This document shows, in pieces, positions 60,603-64,000 of a DNA stretch of 64,000 nucleotides. This DNA is from Rotaria sordida (Eukaryota > Rotifera > Eurotatoria > Philodinida > Philodinidae), in the NCBI GenBank assembly GCA_905250125.1, contig CAJNOL010000796.1:37990-101989 (forward strand). The letters run 5' to 3'. A model generated the notes under the pieces. That model was not told the DNA's origin. It ran no database searches and was given only the letters and a program-made list of their open reading frames with translations. Every line of letters begins with the position of its first letter. Position 1 is the stretch's first letter. The translations under genes were made by a program, and so were the position numbers.

Positions 60603-63600
60603 AGTTTGTCTTTTTTTCTCTTTTCTTCTATTTAGAATATCTCTTGGTTTCAACTTATTTTCCCATTAGTCGATCCATTGGATATATCCAGCAACAGCAT
60701 CGAAATTCTTATCTACATTGGAATCGGAATCATTGATTGAATAATACAAATAGTTTGGGTTCAATGTAAGAAACTTAGATACAATGCCATACTTCTCTAA
60801 CTTCTGACGGTGCTTGACTGCAAACGTAGATCTCTCTACTAAGACATTGAACCTCATATGGTATGAAGTGAAACTTAAGACAAAAAAAACAGACCATGCA
60901 AGTTGTACGCTACAGTCTATTCAAATGATTACCTTTTTATTTCTTTTTCTAATTTACTTTATGAGTATTAGCAGAGGATCTCCTAGAATACCAGACAACA
61001 TGACTGGAGTAAAACTTTTGATTTTGGATTTGACTATCTTAAAATAAAGGTCGTATATAAATATTACTAAATCCGAAATATTAACTCGATCTGATAATGA
61101 TTCATTGAATTATGATTTATATCATGGCAACAGGCCTTATAGAGTTATAATGCAAAATGATCATTTTTTTTGGCACTTTTTAATATATTGTAAAATTATA
61201 GCATTATTCCACGAATTATTATAGCATTATTCCACGAATTATTATAGCATTATTCCACGAATTAATATAGTATTGACTTTTGTCAAAAGGAAGAGCATCT
61301 CTTTTTCTATCGACTTCACATAAGCATCATTTTATAGGAAAAAAAGGGTCAATACGATAGTTTTTTAATGAAAATATGTATGGTTTTTCCTACCATGTTT
61401 TTTCATGTTTTTTTGCGTTTTTTTAAAAGTATTTTGATCTTTGAATTAAAATATGGGGTTTCTCAGGAATTTTATGATATCAGAAGATAGCCCGTAATAA
61501 ACTCTATCTTCTACGTGAAAATATTTAAGAAAAATTATGCCTGGCTCAATCAACTTTTTTCAACAAAGTTCATCACGACGTATTTTTTACGCCGATTATA
61601 ACCTGTTTTCATTGTTTCTTCATGTTAATCATTTCTCATTGACGATTTAATCTATAAGTTCATTCAATAAGCATAACTACATCGAGTAGAATGTCAGAGC
61701 CATATTTCTAATGATACTCCTATGTATATAAATGTGATCGACCAAGTGAGCCTCACAGTGCGTAAATTCTAAATTTCGCGCTCACTTCACGCCAGTCCAT
61801 TTGTATGCTTAATAGCACATAGTAGGATTCCATCAATTGCAGCCATAGACTATGAGCACATTATGTGATTGTAAGTTGGTTAATTAATTAGTACCCAACT
61901 AATTAGAACTAATTGGAGAGAGTACATTGGGGTCATCCTAAGTTTTCATGGTCTTTTAGGCATTTTCTAAAGAATTGGTAAGAATCTCACTTATATGCCA
62001 TATATTAGCTGATCTTGAATGCGCTAGGAAATATTAGGTTCATGAGTAATGTAAGAAACGTGTACTTGAATTTTGCTTTAGCAAGTAAGAGTAAGCTTTT
62101 TTGTTAGCTGAAGGTAATTGAGTCGCGTGATAGAGTGCCTTCGATACACAAGTAGTATATGCGGTGAAGAAAATGTTTGAAAATTTGGGTAAACTTTGAG
62201 CACTTCTGTAGTTAAAGACCGATCGATCATTAAGTGTGCAATAGATCCAGCTTATGCGAACAAAGCTGGCTGACTAGTTCTAGCTTAGCGAACTGAGCTG
62301 AATCTATGATACACCTACTTACGGTTATCGCTGCAAGATAGGGCTTAAGGATATAAGGATACTTCTATATAATACTCCTTGAGTACCTGCAGCACAGTGG
62401 GGAGTTTTCGCATGAGTAGATGAACATACGACTTTTTTGTTCAGAAATGGCTTTCATTTGCTTAGAAATAACCATACATCATTCAGAGAATCATCTTTAA
62501 GAAAACAGGGAATTTTTAAGAAAAAAATTTACGAAAAAATTTGGCTGGGGAATAGTACCTCAGCCATAATTTTCCGAAAAAAATTTGATTTGAAAAATAT
62601 GTTGAGCTACATATCACTCGAAGTAGTTTAATGCGTTCATTCCGAATATCACCATAGTTTTTCTTCAAAGAGTAATATCAGTGCCAAAAATCGGATTTCC
62701 TACTGTAAAATAGCCTGGGAAAGGTTTTATAAGTTTGCGCCGCTAGCATAAGTAGGTTACATATGTAAGAACGTCTGGTAAAAATGCGCGCTCGATTCGA
62801 CGTTTTCTCTTTGTAGTGCTTGCAATATACGGAACGATATGTTTTCAGATACGTTTTGGATCTCGAGATCCTTTATCTTCTACTCTATTTTAAATCGGAT
62901 TTGGATCACGTTTTTTTAAACATAAGGTCTACCCATGAGGAAGCTTTTTGTGATATTGTTTCATATTGCCTAGCAGCTTGATTTTCTTTATTTATGCTGA
63001 TTTCTGGGGCGCAAGCCTTAGCGAGCTCTTTTCTCGGGCTTTATAAAACTTTGAGAACCACTATTTTAGGAAATGATAGATCACATATGCATGTATCTAC
63101 GCAAATCGCTAGATTCTATAAAAGAATATTTTCGCACATGTCCGCCAGGCTTCCCACTGTAACAGCCATCAACGCTTGCCGATTCAGCGTTGCTTAACCT
63201 GCGTATTGACTTTGTGTTGTTCTACTTGTAAGTTGGATAAAACCCACTGATAACAGCTAACAAAGTGCTCCGTTCTTCATTTTCTTATCAAATATCTATT
63301 ATACAAGTGAAGACTGCTACTCAAGTATGTTGTGTGCAAAGTCATCGACTTTCCGCGAAAGAAGAATAAAAGCATGTGCACCAACCAACTTTTTTCTCTC
63401 TTTCTGTGATTAACTGCTGCAACACAAATGACATACTGTATCATTGTTAAAAAACAAAACAAGGATTCATAGTGTCTTATCGAGCCTGTTTGAACACATA
63501 ATATATTCATTGTAGATTTCTTAACTGATTGGTGATCAAACAACACAGAAATAAAACTTTTGAAAAGTTCACTTCTCAAATCGATGCGAATCTTTGCGAA

Positions 63601-63823
63601 GAGTTCGTAATGGTACAAGACTCTCAAGGAAAAGTCTCCAACTAATTCATGCCTTTTTTTGTTGATATTTTGCCTATATGTAGGGTTCGATGAGATTAGA
63701 AAAAAACTTAAAAGGATAACAGCCCATAGGCTTTCCTTCTCAAGTTATGATCATTTTACTTGGTTTACCACCTAGGACAAGGGATTCAGCGAAAAATCAA
63801 ATTGAGAAATTTCGATCTGAGAG
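60603..63823. other. Subtelomeric gene-free region
   Basis: No gene supported in about 3.2 kb. A 23-bp direct repeat lies at 61195-61270. The rest is non-repetitive AT-rich sequence up to the terminal array. Confidence 0.5.
61195..61270 (+). repeat. 23-bp tandem repeat, ~3.3 copies
   Basis: Three identical copies of a unit beginning ATTATAGCATTATTCCACGA are followed by a partial diverged copy. The copies are perfect, suggesting recent expansion. Confidence 0.88.
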
Positions 63824-64000
63824 GGTGTGGGTGTGGGTGGGTGTGGATGTGGGTGGGTGTGGGTGTGGGGTGTGGGGTGTGGGTGTGGGGTGTGGGTGGG
63901 TGTGGGTGTGGGTGTGGGTGTGGGTGTGGGTGTGGGTGTGGATGTGGGTGTGGATGTGGGTGTGGGTGTGGGGTGTGGGTGTGCTTGTGGGTGTGGGTGT
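63824..64000 (+). repeat. TGTGGG telomeric-type array at the window edge
   Basis: About 177 bp of GTGTGGG units with variants GTGGGG, GATGTGGG and GTGGGTGGG, running to the last base. TGTGGG is the telomere repeat reported for the bdelloid Adineta vaga. The G-rich strand points right, as at a right-hand chromosome end. Whether it is the true terminus or an interstitial block cannot be told because the window stops here. Confidence 0.9.

Noticed and set aside
60666-60857. 63-codon minus-strand frame after the ALDH pseudogene
   Set aside because: No recognisable homology and no supporting splice sites.
61195-61270. CRISPR-like array
   Set aside because: The 23-bp copies are adjacent without spacers, so it is a plain tandem repeat in a eukaryotic context.

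Overview
The window looks like a subtelomeric stretch of an AT-rich animal genome, most probably a bdelloid rotifer. Three things suggest this. TGTGGG-type repeats, the telomere repeat known from Adineta, end the window and recur inside it. There is a eukaryotic RDR-type RNA-dependent RNA polymerase and a large reducing type I polyketide synthase, both known as bdelloid gene classes. Most introns are GT-AG and about 45-80 nt long. The organism is inferred; no database search was possible.

Layout. 1-3104 (-): RdRP with an acidic-repeat N-terminus and an RRM, running off the left edge. 4488-5620 (-): decayed CacyBP/SIP gene. 7176-10110: telomere-like repeats in G-rich-then-C-rich orientation, split by a 2.7-kb hAT-like element. 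10790-13082 (-): ARM-like/TIR protein. 15002-17341 (-): class V aminotransferase (cysteine desulfurase-like), with a TTAA-flanked foldback element next to its first recognised exon. 18437-19154 (-): small UBA-like protein. 22161-33134 (-): intact 2,844-aa KS-AT-DH-(MT)-ER-KR-ACP polyketide synthase. 33.7-39.1 kb: three repeat fields (short repeats, a ~175-bp repeat that switches strand, a ~130-bp satellite). 40.5-41.2 kb: dead mariner. 41962-43476 (+): MTMR14-like phosphatase. 44.7-46.1 kb: long-TIR element. 48872-50757 (+): SPSB/gustavus SPRY-SOCS protein. 51364-55214 (+): PrimPol. 57.0 kb: TTAA-flanked MITE. 58.9-60.6 kb (+): ALDH pseudogene. 63824-64000: TGTGGG array, G-rich strand pointing to the right edge.

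Gene models were assembled by hand from conserved protein blocks, GT-AG borders and reading phase. For the RdRP, PKS, SPSB and PrimPol models the exon phases close at every junction checked. The genes do not form one pathway. Conserved housekeeping genes (SPSB, PrimPol, MTMR14) sit on the right. Genes plausibly linked to defence or chemistry (RdRP, TIR protein, PKS) sit on the left, among transposons and telomere-like repeats. Two decayed genes fit the partial gene loss expected in a degenerate-tetraploid genome. The strongest single item is the PKS; the most unusual structural item is the recurring head-to-head telomere-like repeat pairs.
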